Source: Gentiana macrophylla (taxonomy: Eukaryota; Streptophyta; Magnoliopsida; Gentianales; Gentianaceae). From it: a DNA stretch of 64,000 bases. The translations under genes and the position numbers were made by a program. Below, one piece after another: positions 11,595 through 22,249 of the stretch (position 1 is the stretch's first letter; each line of letters opens with the position of its first letter). The stretch spans positions 62,001-126,000 of the forward strand of contig JAOBSW010000699.1 in NCBI GenBank assembly GCA_026214975.1, in the 5' to 3' direction. Below the pieces are notes generated by a model. The model was not told the DNA's origin and did not search any database. It worked only from the letters and a program-made list of their open reading frames with translations.

Positions 11595-12224
11595 TGATAT
11601 ACCTAACCGCGCACGGAGACCTTTGTTCCAATGGATTGGGCGATCACCCGGCCCCGATATAGATATCATGGGCCTCGTCATTTGTAGCCGCCCCATTTTA
11701 TAGCAAGGCGGCGCTAGGTCTAGCCGTCTTTTCATCCGCCACTTCCAAACCGGACGTATCTCCTCCATCATATGGTTTCTCTCTCCTTACAATCAAGGCA
11801 AGATCGTACCATTTGCCGCCATCACCACGCTTATAAATCGCGGACCGGACGCGTCTGGCGCGCTGGCATGCCTATTTACTTGATTCGGTGCATGCAGATA
11901 TTAATTTGAGATACTTATGACACTTGTATAAGTTACTTCTTATTATATCATTAATTTATCTAATCAAGAAGCGATGACCGACTTACTTGTCTATAAATAG
12001 AGGATCATATGTAACGAAGAAGGAGAGCTAAGAATTAATACACACGGCCAAACTCTGCCCTTTTGCCGCTAACCACCGGCCCAATCTGCTGTTATTTACT
12101 TTATGCTTATTCCGCCACCTTGTACTAAATAACCGCCGTACCCTCTCCGGAGGATTCACCTATAAACAGCCTTATATCCTCAAGATTGACATCATGCATT
12201 AAAGCGATATTCCACGCAACATCA
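11595..12224 (+). repeat. 3' LTR of Tat element 1
   Basis: This LTR begins TGATATACCTAACC and ends CGCAACATCA, followed by the TSD GTCGT. It is the partner of 460-1,094. The right border is unambiguous because TG..CA termini and the duplicated GTCGT coincide. Confidence 0.9.
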
Positions 12225-12559
12225 GTCGTGAATTCATCTTTTAGACGCTTAATCTCGCTTATTTTATAACTCTTGGTTCCACATCGCACATACTAGATAA
12301 TTAAACCTCATTTTTATCACAAAATGTGGGCATTTATGGCACTTACAGGTATATCGTACCCAATGGAATTACGCTTTCGTTGTGCTTGTTTGTGATTTCA
12401 AGTTTTGTGCAATGAAGCAGTGTCAAAAGATGTTTTATGGATGAATGAAGGTGATTGTGAACACTGCTACAAAATATAATATAGGTCACACTTAAAAATG
12501 ATAACAATCACAGTTTTAATAAAACCGGGACAAAGAAAATATATATATCACACTTACAA

Positions 12560-13010
12560 CTTTCAATCACAATTATTGAAAAACCAAGATAAGTTGTATC
12601 AATCAATCTCAATTTTAAAGTGTGAGTTAATTGATATGATATTTTTGTTACAGTTATTGAAAAACCGAGATAAATTATATCAATCAATCACAATTTTATA
12701 CTGTGACTGAATTGATATAATATTTATGTCACAGTTATTGAAAAAACTAGATAAATTATATCAATCAATCTCACTTCTAAAAAGTGACTGAATTGATATG
12801 ATATTTTTATCACAGTTATTGAAAAAACGAGATAAATTATATCAATCAATCTCACTTTTAAATTGTGACTAAATTAATATGATATTTTTGACATAGCTAT
12901 TGAAAAATTGAGATAAATTATATCAATCAAACTCAGTTTTAAACTGTAGTTGAATTCATATGATATATTTGTCACAGTTATAGAAAAAGTGAGACAAATT
13001 ATATCCACTA
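12560..13010 (+). repeat. 81-bp tandem array of hairpin-forming units
   Basis: The motif TTATTGAAAAAnC starts at 12,573, 12,654, 12,735, 12,816 and about 12,898, giving a regular 81-bp period over five to six units. Each unit contains ATATCAATCAATCTCA and, about 20 bases on, TGAATTGATATGATA. These pair into a hairpin. Flanking DNA (12,480-12,560 and 13,010-13,290) carries scattered ATCACACTTA and TGTGATATATTTTAT motifs, as in subterminal regions of class II elements. No ORF of note. Confidence 0.8.
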
Positions 13011-13299
13011 ATACAAAAAGAGACATAGATCACACTTATAGAACGATAATGATCACACTTATAAAATAACTGAGACAAGGAAAATGTATATATCACACTT
13101 AAATTTTTATCACAGTTATTGAATTAACCGAGATATATTATACCAATAAATCTCAGTTTTTAACTATGATTAAACTGGTTAGACATTTTATACTTAGGTT
13201 TTGGTTTTTAGGTGTGATATATTTTATTTCACTATTATAAAAGGATAAAAATCACATATTAAAATGACAAAGATGTGATATATTTTATTGCACCGGGTC

Positions 13300-14210
13300 A
13301 ATTGTTGTTTAGAGAGGTGAGCAAGGTGGCAAAAATGCTGGTTAAATATCAAAATCATTAGCACGTTTGGTTTAGGCAAAATATAAAAGATAAAATTTAA
13401 ATTTAAGGTGAGTCATGGTGTCACACCTCATCTCACCACCTAAATGCCACAAAAAAAGAAAGAAAAGAAATAAAATCTAATATTAGTCAATATAATGGTC
13501 AAAGTGATAAAGTAGCACTTATGATTTGACCTATCCACCATCCATTTGTGATTTTGTGATAAATTATTGGTGTGAACCCCCAATTTAGTGATTGCTCGTT
13601 CTCGCGTGAAATTCAACCACTCTATATCTCGTCAACGGCCTAATTGACTAATTAAATTAGATCTAGAAGAGTCGTTATGCAGTACACTCATTGGGTTGCT
13701 TAACCAAGATTAGTGAACCCCACTTAAGAAACCAAATATGTCTCTAGTTGATTTTACTAGGTGGTCTCATTGCCCATTTTCCCACACTAAGTATCTTTTC
13801 TCGATCTCAACAAAGTGTGTTAAATCATGTATTAGGTGATCAATCCACCACAAGCATTAATGTCAAGTAATGAGAAATAATTCCACAAAGTGTTTGAAAT
13901 CTAAACAATCATTCTCACAAATCACAAGAAACTACAAAATCACAATTAACATTCTTGGTTTAGATCTCCAATTTCATCTTCATCGTCTCCAAATTGGATT
14001 TTACACCATTCCAAAAATATGAAATTCCGGATAGAAATCTAACTAAAACTAACACAAATCAAGATGAAAAATTAATGAACAATAAACTAAATAAAGATTA
14101 ACCAAGAAAATCCATTTTCATTGACTCCATCTCTTCCAAGTACAAGCAATCATCTTACTCCCATAAAGAAAAGAAGAAGCTTGAAAAAAAAAAACCACCA
14201 CAAGATTTCT
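13300..14210. other. AT-rich intergenic DNA, nothing recognised
   Basis: No open frame of credible length, no LTR and no splice-supported exon is seen. 13,580-14,000 is a moderately complex sequence with no coding bias visible. It may be decayed repeat. Confidence 0.5.
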
Positions 14211-14216
14211 ACTATA

Positions 14217-14480
14217 TGTTAAGATCAAGCGTTTAACGTTTTACTAAAACCAATTGGTTTTAGTACAACAATAAGTGCTTGATCCTAATATAGTATCGGA
14301 GCAGAAGATCCCGAGTCAGCAGGCAGCTTCCGTCAAAGACAAAAAAAAAAACAAGTCAAGTGTTGGCTCTCTCTCTTATATAAGCGCACACTGGAGAGGC
14401 GTGTTATAAGAAATATATAGTAAGAGCATTTACTAACACCAATTAGTTTTAGTAAATCGTTAAGCGCTTGATCTTAACAC
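14217..14480. repeat. Foldback element with 48-bp inverted repeats
   Basis: GTTAAGATCAAGCGTTTAAC at about 14,219 and GTTAAGCGCTTGATCTTAAC ending about 14,479 are inverted copies extending ~48 bp at roughly 90% identity. Each arm carries a near-palindrome. The left one is a perfect 24-mer centred on ACCAATTGGT (14,243-14,266). The ~160-bp interior includes TAGTATCGGAGCAG, close to the TGGTATCAGAGC motif used as a primer site by copia elements. This looks like a MITE or a TRIM-like non-autonomous element. Confidence 0.7.
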
Positions 14481-14686
14481 TATATAGCTACTACAATCTG
14501 TTAATTACATTGTTTTTGTGTTACGGTGACCTCCCCCAAGGTCTCTAATAGTGTAAGGTGGCTTCTTATGGTTTGGGGAAGGAAGAAATATATTTGCAGC
14601 TGCAAATTCACGTTTTTATGGAGAGAAACGCGTAACGAGTCGAGCTGTCCGAAATTCGGTCCGACAGGTGGTTCAGTTTTCCTTAC

Positions 14687-14950
14687 CTGGCCGTTCATAT
14701 TCCAAGTAACAAAACGAAGATAAATGTCGGAATCGCATGAAAACTCGCAGCCATGTACGGGGGAGACCGTCTTTATACCCCGGTGACTACTCACGTTGCC
14801 GGAAACTGCCCTCCGCAACGCCGTCATGGGTTTTTTAGTGCCAAGTTTTCTTGTGAAGAAAGTTGCACATGATAGCCCTTCTTGATTTTGGTTTTTATCT
14901 TCATCTCTCCCCTTTGGGAACTTCATGCAACTACAAGCTTTTGTTGGCAT
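14687..14950 (-). pseudogene. Orphan exon resembling inositol polyphosphate 5-phosphatase 11 exon 1
   Basis: The minus-strand ORF begins at ATG 14,950. After ~50 basic residues it reads HRGIKTVSPVHGCEF then SDIYLRFVTWNMNGQV. The FVTWNMNGQV run is the first strand and Asn-containing motif of the endonuclease/exonuclease/phosphatase fold in plant type-II 5-phosphatases of the IP5P11 group. Right after NGQ there is a strong donor, CCAG|GTAAGG (14,687/14,686), where the exon should end. No following exons were found on the minus strand to 12.3 kb. I infer a captured or left-behind first exon. The family match is from memory of the motif and is uncertain. Confidence 0.45.
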
Positions 14951-15083
14951 GGAAAACTCATATTTTTTATCAACATATTGACAGATTAAATACAGGATTA
15001 TTATTTTTTTGTTAGGATAAAAAGATATCTGGGATTTTTTTTACTTATAAAAGATGTATGTGAATTAAGATGGAAATACACCA

Positions 15084-15136
<53 letters not shown>
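15084..15136. repeat. (TA)n microsatellite
   Basis: An uninterrupted TA run of about 26 repeats ends in TATCTGCACG. It is a polymorphism-prone simple repeat and has no coding content. Confidence 0.95.
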
Positions 15137-15137
<1 letters not shown>

Positions 15138-15139
15138 GC

Positions 15140-17080
15140 ACGTGTACAAGGTTAGGCTGGAAACTTTTTAAAAGTATAAAATAAAAGTCAACACGTTCAA
15201 ATTACTAAATTAGGGCTTTAAGTTCACAAGTTCAAGATGTAAAAGTATTCTTTGCTTCATGTCGTGGCAACATATGACTTAAAAAGTTAGTTCAAAATGT
15301 CGAAGTATTCATTTTCATAAAAGTCAACACGCTATATGTATTTTGTTAAACTTATACCATGAGTTATGTAATAGTTGTTTAATCATTTGCATAGATACTG
15401 TAATTGGTAAGGATATGGCTACGATCAATCAGGCATAATAAATGATACGATTTAATTACTTTTGTATTGATGAGTCACAGATCATGATTAATACATCTTA
15501 CATCAGGAAGGCGGTCCTACGTTTTTAAGTGGCGGGTTAAAAAAAATCGCACATGTCAAAAAAAAAAAAAAATCGAAGAAAATACTGATATTTTTCTAAT
15601 ACATTCATATCAAACATCAAATTCATGTCTGCAAACACAAAACATACATATATATTAATACTAAATACTAATTCAACAATCTTTCTTGAAGCGCATTTGG
15701 AAGCGAAATCACTAATCGATGTATAATCATCAATTTCATCAACCAAATTCGCTCAATCGATATTATCGCTTAACCTTGAATTCAGCGTTAACCGACTCAT
15801 CGTCTTGAAGATGGTTCTTTATTAAACAACTTGAAAAACTCCGATTCACTGAGATCTGGCCAGATTCTGGAATAATCAATGATATTGATAAACAATCTCC
15901 GTGTTTACATATATAACTTAGATCAAATGTTTTCAAGAATTTCAAAATTTGGAGAGGTTCATCCGCTACTTTCTTAATGAAGTAACGTTTAGTAACATAT
16001 AAATTGTTTTATTGGGTTGGATATTTTTTTAAAGGATCGGCCTATATATAAAATTTTTATTGGGTTGGGTATTTTTTTTTAAAGAATCAGGCTATTGTTA
16101 TCAAAATCGAGCTTTTAATATATCGATTTTTTTATAAATCGATCGGATTAACTCTATAAATTTTTTTTTGGATAAGAAAACACGTATCTCGATTGGCTAT
16201 CGGGATTCGTTCGCTGTTCGACCGTCCGCTTTGGCTTGTGATAGGGCCGGCCCTGCTTACATCATGATCAAGAATGAGAAATTATATCATTCGTTGTGTA
16301 TGAATGATTATGACTTATGACTGTACAATATTAAAGAACTTGTTCCATAATGATGGATATCTGCGCATAAGACATACGCAAGCGTAACAAATGTGCGGGT
16401 CCATGTAAACAATAAGTTTCTACCCCGAGTCAAAGATATATTGCTTGGAGTATGGTTCAAAACAGCTTGTTAAGCATACGTTGAGTCTGACATACCCATG
16501 GCCTCAAGGAGGCTCTAGATAGGTGGACGAGTCCGGCCATGACAGGCTTGTGATATGCATGCCCGAGTTTTCAAATGGCTAATATGTATGCATTGTTGAG
16601 CCCGTTGGTAGAAGTAACACGTGCACCTATTATGGTTTGATCGCTTTGTGTGAGTCCTTCAAAGAAGAATCACTCTTGTTTGAATGTCCATGTAAGCCCT
16701 CGGTTCTACTTAACTTAGAGAGTTGTCAAAATCTCACATACTTAAAGAATGATTTAATACATTGATTTTAACAATGAAATGACTAAACAGTCTTTATATA
16801 TAATTAATGTAATATTTTGATTAAACTTCCAAGCAATAATAAGGGTAGATAAGAGAAAATTAAGACAATAAATGTGCTGCGTAAGTGAAACGAAATCAGA
16901 TGAAAATGCTTTTTTTAGCAACTCTATGAACTAATTACTGGTAAACGTATTAATCATATTTTCTTTAAATTGTATGAATAGTCATAAGTATATATATATA
17001 CTATCAAAAGTACGCTGTTTCTAGACAATGGACGGCTTGAACACATTAGAAAGAAAGCTATTCGGTTCCACAAATTTTAC
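15140..17080. other. Intergenic DNA, mostly unassigned
   Basis: Two short minus ORFs (15,746-15,537 and 15,945-15,763) lack motifs, and their composition is that of noncoding AT-rich DNA. 16,000-16,100 holds a local duplication of ATTGGGTTGG(A/G)TATTTTTTT spaced about 50 bases apart. GATAGGGCCGGCCCTGC at about 16,240 is the palindromic end typical of some hAT-like elements, but no partner end was found. Confidence 0.45.
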
Positions 17081-17084
17081 GATA

Positions 17085-17272
17085 CAACCATGGTACGTAT
17101 AAAGGTTGTATATTAAGTGATATACATTAAAACCATTTATTTTTTATCTCTTACACATGATAAAAATATATCATGTGAAAAAAGAGTGAAAACGAAATGT
17201 TGTGACGTATAGCAATTCAAAACAATTTTTTTATAACCGTTGCACAGCACTATAAAATCTCTCGATTTGATT
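17085..17272. mobile_element. MITE (~185 bp), same family as 33.4 kb
   Basis: The left end is AAATTTTACGATACAACC then AAGGTTGTATATTAAGTGATATACATTA. The right end is TTTTATAACCGTTGCACAG then CACTATAAAATCTCTC. The order and spacing of the CAACC/GGTTG, AAGTGA(C/T)ATA and ATAAAATCTC blocks match the copy at 33,372-33,525 and the fragment at 275-345. No ORF. Confidence 0.55.
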
Positions 17273-17960
17273 TATAATTCTACGTACTATACGATTGATG
17301 TGGATCGAACCCCTTATCCAAAAGGTCTCTATTCATTCCGTCTTTAGGATTACTACAAGATGTAAATCGAAGATTAATTGTATTTCATAATGATTCAATA
17401 CACTCGGATCGTCTTTAAACATTTTCGTTGAATTAACAAGAGATTCAAACTCTTACAGTACTCTAGCTAGCTAGATTAGAATATCACTGTAAATCCAAGT
17501 TCTATAATAATTGGAGCTGTGTCCAGAGAATTTTTGAATAGGGATTGATATGGATTTTGGGAGCTTAATTACAAAAAGGTACATATATAGAGAAGAAGCA
17601 TAGCCATATATATGAGCATATAAAAAGCCATCAAAGTTGATAAAGACATGACAATATATATCTAATCTAATCCAGCTAATGCTTTAAAAATCCATGGCTG
17701 AAGAAAGCTACATGCACATGCACATGCACACGCACAGAGCCAAAGTCGTATTCATATTATTGTACTACTATTTTCCAGAATATTCATTTTTTTTACCTTC
17801 TTTTTTTCCCTCGTTTTAGTTCAACTACCTTAGAAAATGAATGTCTCGTTGTAATCTTTTTTTTTTTTTTTTGTAATCAAACTTTCAGATTTCTTCTTTT
17901 ATAATATAAACTATATACTTGGATGATGGTTAGCCACAGATTTCTATGTTTGATTCTCTT

Positions 17961-18056
17961 TGTCCGAAAGAGACAGACAATTTTGTTAATTGTTTGGTTA
18001 ACAACTTAACATTAATTGATGACCTCTTATCTCAATTTGAATAATGGATTTCTAGA
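17961..18056 (+). repeat. ~95-bp direct repeat (copy 2)
   Basis: This is the partner of bases 1-95 (see there). It abuts the copia protease fragment that starts a few bases later. Confidence 0.7.
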
Positions 18057-18084
18057 CCTACCTATCAGTTGTGTAATAAGGTTG

Positions 18085-18645
18085 GACACGCATTTACAGA
18101 ATGCCGGTACAGGTTTGATGTTAACTTCAACAATCCTTCTGCATCTAATCAAGGCAGTCAGCAAAATCAATAGGCCCTTGCTGCTTATCTTGCTGGTCCA
18201 GAAGCACTTGCTGATCCAAATTGGTATGCTGATAGTGGAGCAACCAATCATGTAACTGCAGATCTTGGCAAACTTCAGTACAATGGCTCATATACACTGG
18301 GAGTGGGTAATGGCTCTAGACTTACTATTAATCACCTTGGCCACACCACTTTTCCAACTTCTAATTTTGCTCGTAAGTTACACAATGTTTTACATGTCCT
18401 TGCTATCACCAAAGACCTTGTTAGTGTTTCTAAATTGACTAGTGATAATCTTGTCAATATTGAATTTGATAAATCTGGTTGTTTTGTGAAGGACAAAACC
18501 ACAGGAAAAATCCTTCTCAAAGGTAGATTGCACAATGGTCTATACTGGTTGCTTCCCTCTTCTCATCAGAACTCCATTCAATCCAGCAAAAGTCTCTCTC
18601 AATCAAGCATGAAGCATCTCCAATCCAGTCAGAGTTCATGTCTTG
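18085..18645 (+). pseudogene. Copia gag-end/protease fragment
   Basis: One frame reads C-R-Y-R-F then, after a TAG, LAAYLAGPEALADPNW followed by YADSGATNHVT (about 18,220-18,252). D-S-G-A-T is the copia aspartic protease active site. It continues through LTINHLGHTTF, FARKLHNVLHVLAI and DLVSVSKLTSDNLVNIEF to GRLHNGLYWLLP, the linker that precedes the integrase zinc finger. The HHCC finger itself is missing. The fragment stops at about 18,645 where F-box-like sequence begins. It has no LTRs. Confidence 0.85.
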
Positions 18646-18895
18646 ACACACTCGACAAAATTATTGTGATCGTATCATCATAAAATCTTAAATCATCTGA
18701 AACTCGGACTTGAAATTAATCAAGTACGGGAGTGTTCACCCACAAATTCAACCATCGACTTGAAAGGATACTTGTCTCTAACATTTCCTTGACCGTTAAG
18801 AAGGATAGAATGATAATAAAAAAAATCATCCGGTAAAGAGCTAATCGAATCGTCAAGAAGGTGCCTCTGTTTCATGAAAATAAAAATAAAAAATC
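18645..18895 (-). pseudogene. F-box gene 5' fragment
   Basis: The run CACTCGACAAAATTATTG to about 18,880 is homologous in the same relative order to 38,250-38,470, which codes on the minus strand for the F-box of the gene at 33.7-38.5 kb. Shared landmarks are GTGTTCACCCACAA, CATCGACTTGAAAGGATA and TCTCTAACATTTCCTTGAC. Small deletions (a ~15-base gap near 18,680, others near 18,830) destroy the frame. It is joined directly to a copia fragment at 18,645 and does not reach the LRR part. Confidence 0.8.
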
Positions 18896-19329
18896 GGTGT
18901 TATAAAGAATCCGGTTACTTACTTAGACTGTCGTCATCGTTTGGTCTAGAATGACTAATCCGAATTGACAAGATATTTATATCTCACACTTATAATAAGA
19001 TAATACTTCTCGCACATTTTCAATATAGGAAGTCACATTCTGCTCTCCCCCTAAGCAATTGGCATCCTGCTACTTTCCCATGTAATTCAGTTAAGTCATA
19101 GTTTCCAAGATTATGTCACTATAAAATGATGACATGTTCATACAAATTTATTGTAACCGAGAATTCATGTTGCTAGTCGGTAATAGCTGCAAAGTATATA
19201 TCAAATAATTTCTTAAAAACAAAAAATAATAATAATAATTTCTTTCAAGTGGTAAAAGAAGAATTGAGCGGGGAAAAAATATCTGGAGCGGTGGGGCCAC
19301 CAATCCAGCAGTGCTGCCGAATTTAACGG

Positions 19330-19867
19330 GATTGTGTGGTGGGGGAATTTGAGATGAAGTGACGGGTGAAACGATCAGAATCACACTGTTTAAATGTAGA
19401 ATAAAATTGTGTGGTGTGTATGGTGTCACACGGTTTCTCCTCACCGTGTGGAGACACAACACAATAACTTCCCGACTTTAACACATTAAAAGCCCGGAAT
19501 TACGTCATATGACTCAATATTAAATCTTTTCCAAACCCTAGGGGGCATAGCGCTGCGAAGTTGGCGATTTTTCATCTATCACACATTCGTTCTTCGCGAT
19601 CTAATCGTCCGGTCTTTGTAGTCGATCAACCACACACGGATCAAGACATTCAGAAGCGGTAATTACCACTTCATCTTTGTTTCTTTGTAAGTTGATCCAT
19701 CTTTTTTTGTTTTCTTAATAATCTAGAGTTTCGTTCTTAATAAAGTCAGAGTTGTTAATTGTAGTTTCTAAGATCTTTCGTTCGTGCATTTTTCTTGAAT
19801 CTGCATCATATCGCAGTTAGTATCCAATAGAGATTAGGAAATATAATTGAACGGCTAGATTTACTTT
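19330..19867 (+). promoter_or_regulatory. Orphan promoter/5'-leader with telo-box
   Basis: AAACCCTA at 19,533-19,540 is a telo-box, common in promoters of plant ribosomal-protein and other translation genes. It is followed about 120 bases on by AGAAGCG|GTAATTAC (19,651-19,666), a plausible donor of a leader intron, then by a T-rich intron-like stretch. No matching coding exon follows: Tat element 2 begins at 19,868, and nothing gene-like resumes after 29,760. It could be a gene cut by that insertion or a duplicated promoter piece. Confidence is limited because no product is visible. Confidence 0.4.
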
Positions 19868-20412
19868 GGTAAAAACCAATATGACGATACGGGATTTCAC
19901 CCCTCCACGTGGAATTGTCTAATTGGTCCAGCTGGCATGTGGAAAAGTCCAAGTATATTATCCACATCGGGTCGAATACGAGGCGAATCAGTGATCACCG
20001 CTGCGACCAGCCGAGATCTTGCAAGTGTCTCACCTCGATCGCCCACGTCGGTATGAATCGAGTCGAGACCAAGGCCTCCAGTCCAGGTTCCCAGGCCCAC
20101 CGCCCAATTGGTTACTTGGGCAGGGGGTCAAGGCCCATTAAAGGGTATTTGTGTCAATAGACTAAACCGCCCCAAGTTTAGAGGCGAGTAAGGACATGTG
20201 CCTATAAATACACAACTCCGGGAACTACGTAAGGTTTGATTCTGGACATAACACAGATATCGTAGGCAATCCAAGATACATTCTTGGACTCACCATAAAA
20301 CACTCAAAAACGTTACATTTCCACCAAGTTCTGACCATTCGATCCCATTACACTCACCCTGCAGATTACGCGTGGCTCTGTTATTCGGTGGTGCTTCATT
20401 TAAGCATCATCA
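19868..20412 (+). repeat. 5' LTR of Tat element 2
   Basis: The LTR runs from TGGTAAAAACC to ...GCATCATCA. A TATA-like CCTATAAATACAC lies at about 20,200-20,212. It matches 29,238-29,759 over nearly its whole length, with short indels at CG-rich spots (for example about 20,010 and 20,090). The exact start is uncertain by up to 15 bases. Confidence 0.8.
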
Positions 20413-20414
20413 TT

Positions 20415-20433
20415 TGGCGCTAGAAGGAGGGCC
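20415..20433 (+). other. Primer binding site of Tat element 2
   Basis: TGGCGCTAGAAGGAGGGCC follows the LTR end by two bases. The TGGCGC start and position are those of a tRNA-primed minus-strand start. I cannot name the tRNA with confidence. It differs from element 1's tRNA-Asp-like site, so the two elements are different families. Confidence 0.65.
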
Positions 20434-20462
20434 TTCTACCGGTGAGTTGGTAAAGAAGTCGC

Positions 20463-21905
20463 ATGGCACCACAAGTAAGGAAGAAACCGACGAACAGTAA
20501 GAACATGCAGATCGAAGAGCACACGGAGATAGATCCAGCAGGGGTTCCATCTCAGATTCAAGAAGTCCCCACTGGATCTAGAGAGCGATTCCAGATCCAC
20601 CGGACCCTTCCTCCCCAGCTACAAGATATGGCAGATCACCTAGCGTCTTTAGATGAAGACGCCCTGAAAAGGGTGGTAGCGTCGGCCTTCATAGGTAAAG
20701 GAATCTGTAATCCCCCTGAAGAGCACCTTTTGGGCCTCTGAGGTCGTAAAGAAGTCGATAATGCTAGGGAAGAGGCGGTCGAACCTCAAGAAGAATGTGA
20801 GGAAAGCGCGATTGAAATCGGCGTGATTTAACGCCCACAAACGTCCTGAACAAGAAAAGCATCGGCTAGTCGGAGAGAGCATTCAAAGCGAGTTCAATCG
20901 CATCGTAGGCAAGGAACCGGTCCGCAGAGTGGCTCGAATCACCATTTAGTCCCGAGATAGAGATATACACGATGCAGAATCGTCGAACCACCCAAGATGG
21001 AACCCATGACGGTACAACGGACCAGAGGATCATCTATATCGATACATATCTTTGATGAGATTGAGAAACGCCAATGACGCCATGAAGTGTCGAGCTTTCG
21101 ACACGTTACTCTGAGTCGAGCCCGTGAATGGTTTCATAAGCTACGGCCCGGTCGATTTCAAGCTTTTTACTGAGTTGGGACGAGAAGTTTAGAGAGACGC
21201 TTTTATCGGGAACAAGAAGTTCCACCTTAGTGCTACCCACCTTATGAACATCAAGCGCGAGAAAGGAGAAACCACTATCGATTTTATGAGGCGTTTTAAT
21301 CTCGAGGCCATGAAAGTGCATAATGCCAGTGATGCATTGCAAGTTAATGCTTTCGTTGGAGGTTTGCGGAATATGAAAGCGTATGACAAGTTGTCTAAGA
21401 AGATGCCAAATGACATGGGCGAATGTGTGAACATAGTCCATAAGTTTTGCCAAGTGAAGAGGCGATGCGCTTGCACACCATTTCACTTGGCCTCAATCGA
21501 GAACGACTCGAAGCGGACCAAGGGTCACCTAGGGTCGGAACGAAGAAAGCAAAACCAACGTGTTCGATCGATCGACGACTCAATATCGGATCGGCTTGGA
21601 AAGAAAGGGAATCGAAGATCGAGATTTTACACCCTCAATCGGTCTCGGGGAGAGGTGTTGGCAATTATGATCAAGAAAAATATTGCCCGAACACCCAAGC
21701 CGATGTCCAAGGACCCGGAGAAAAGGAAGAACACTCATAAGTATTGCGACTATCACAGAGACGTGGGGCACGACACGGAGGAATGTTTCGATCTGAAGAG
21801 GGATATCGACGCCTGCATTCAAGAGGGTCGATTGGATGAGGTGATTGATGGTCGAGAAAAGGACGAGCCAAAAGGCCGTCGAGTACAAGAGGAAGACTTA
21901 TAATG
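20463..21905 (+). pseudogene. gag remnant of Tat element 2
   Basis: The ATG at 20,463 opens 92 codons (MAPQVRKKPTNSKN...) ending in a stop at 20,739. The core reappears at 21,244-21,903: ETTIDFMRRFNLEAM and DALQVNAFVGGLR are the gag core, and YCDYHRDVGHDTEECFDLK (about 21,743-21,800) is the degenerate zinc-knuckle of Tat gag. Gag forms the particle that packages the RNA. The middle part (20,740-21,240) is out of frame. Confidence 0.82.
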
Positions 21906-22249
21906 GAAAGAAGGATCGATCCAGCGTCGTGACAATCGAAATCGTCGAGGCAAGTCGGTGAGCCGGTATACCGAGATAACCGCCGTGATGACCATCGAGA
22001 GGATCGAATCGAGACCTCCACCGTGATAATCGCGCCGGGTATGGCGTAAACACGATTGTTGCGAGCATGAATCGAGATAGACCTCGATCAGTCGACATTC
22101 TTGAGATAGATCTAAAGAATCGAAGAAAATTTCGAGATTTACTACGGAAGTGGGCTACGGGCCAAAGATGACGTTCGAGTTCCTACGCGATCATAGCGAG
22201 GATTGGTGATCGAGGCGGTGATAAGTCGAGGTCGCATAAAAGAGTTTGT

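Larger units (their letters stand above)
460..12224 (+). mobile_element. Tat-type Ty3/gypsy LTR retrotransposon, decayed (element 1)
   Basis: This is an 11.8-kb element bounded by two ~630-bp LTRs and by the 5-bp target-site duplication GTCGT (455-459 and 12,225-12,229). Order seen: LTR, tRNA-Asp-like PBS, gag remnant, protease, RT, RNase H, a second RNase H, integrase, about 4.6 kb of extra sequence carrying an antisense coding region, LTR. The second RNase H and the antisense ORF downstream of pol are typical of the plant Tat lineage. No ORF is intact; stops and frame changes occur every few hundred bases. It is therefore non-autonomous unless the sequence itself is inaccurate. Confidence 0.9.

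Noticed and set aside
12498..12710. ORF of 70 codons with repeated LLKNRDKLYQS
   Set aside because: It is an open frame through the 81-bp repeats, not a gene.
16240..16256. GGGCCGGCCC palindrome as a hAT terminus
   Set aside because: Only one end is seen, with no inverted partner or 8-bp duplication within several kb; kept only as a remark.
21106..22098. Minus-strand ORFs opposite gag of Tat element 2
   Set aside because: They are shadows of the plus-strand gag with its zinc-knuckle-like motif.
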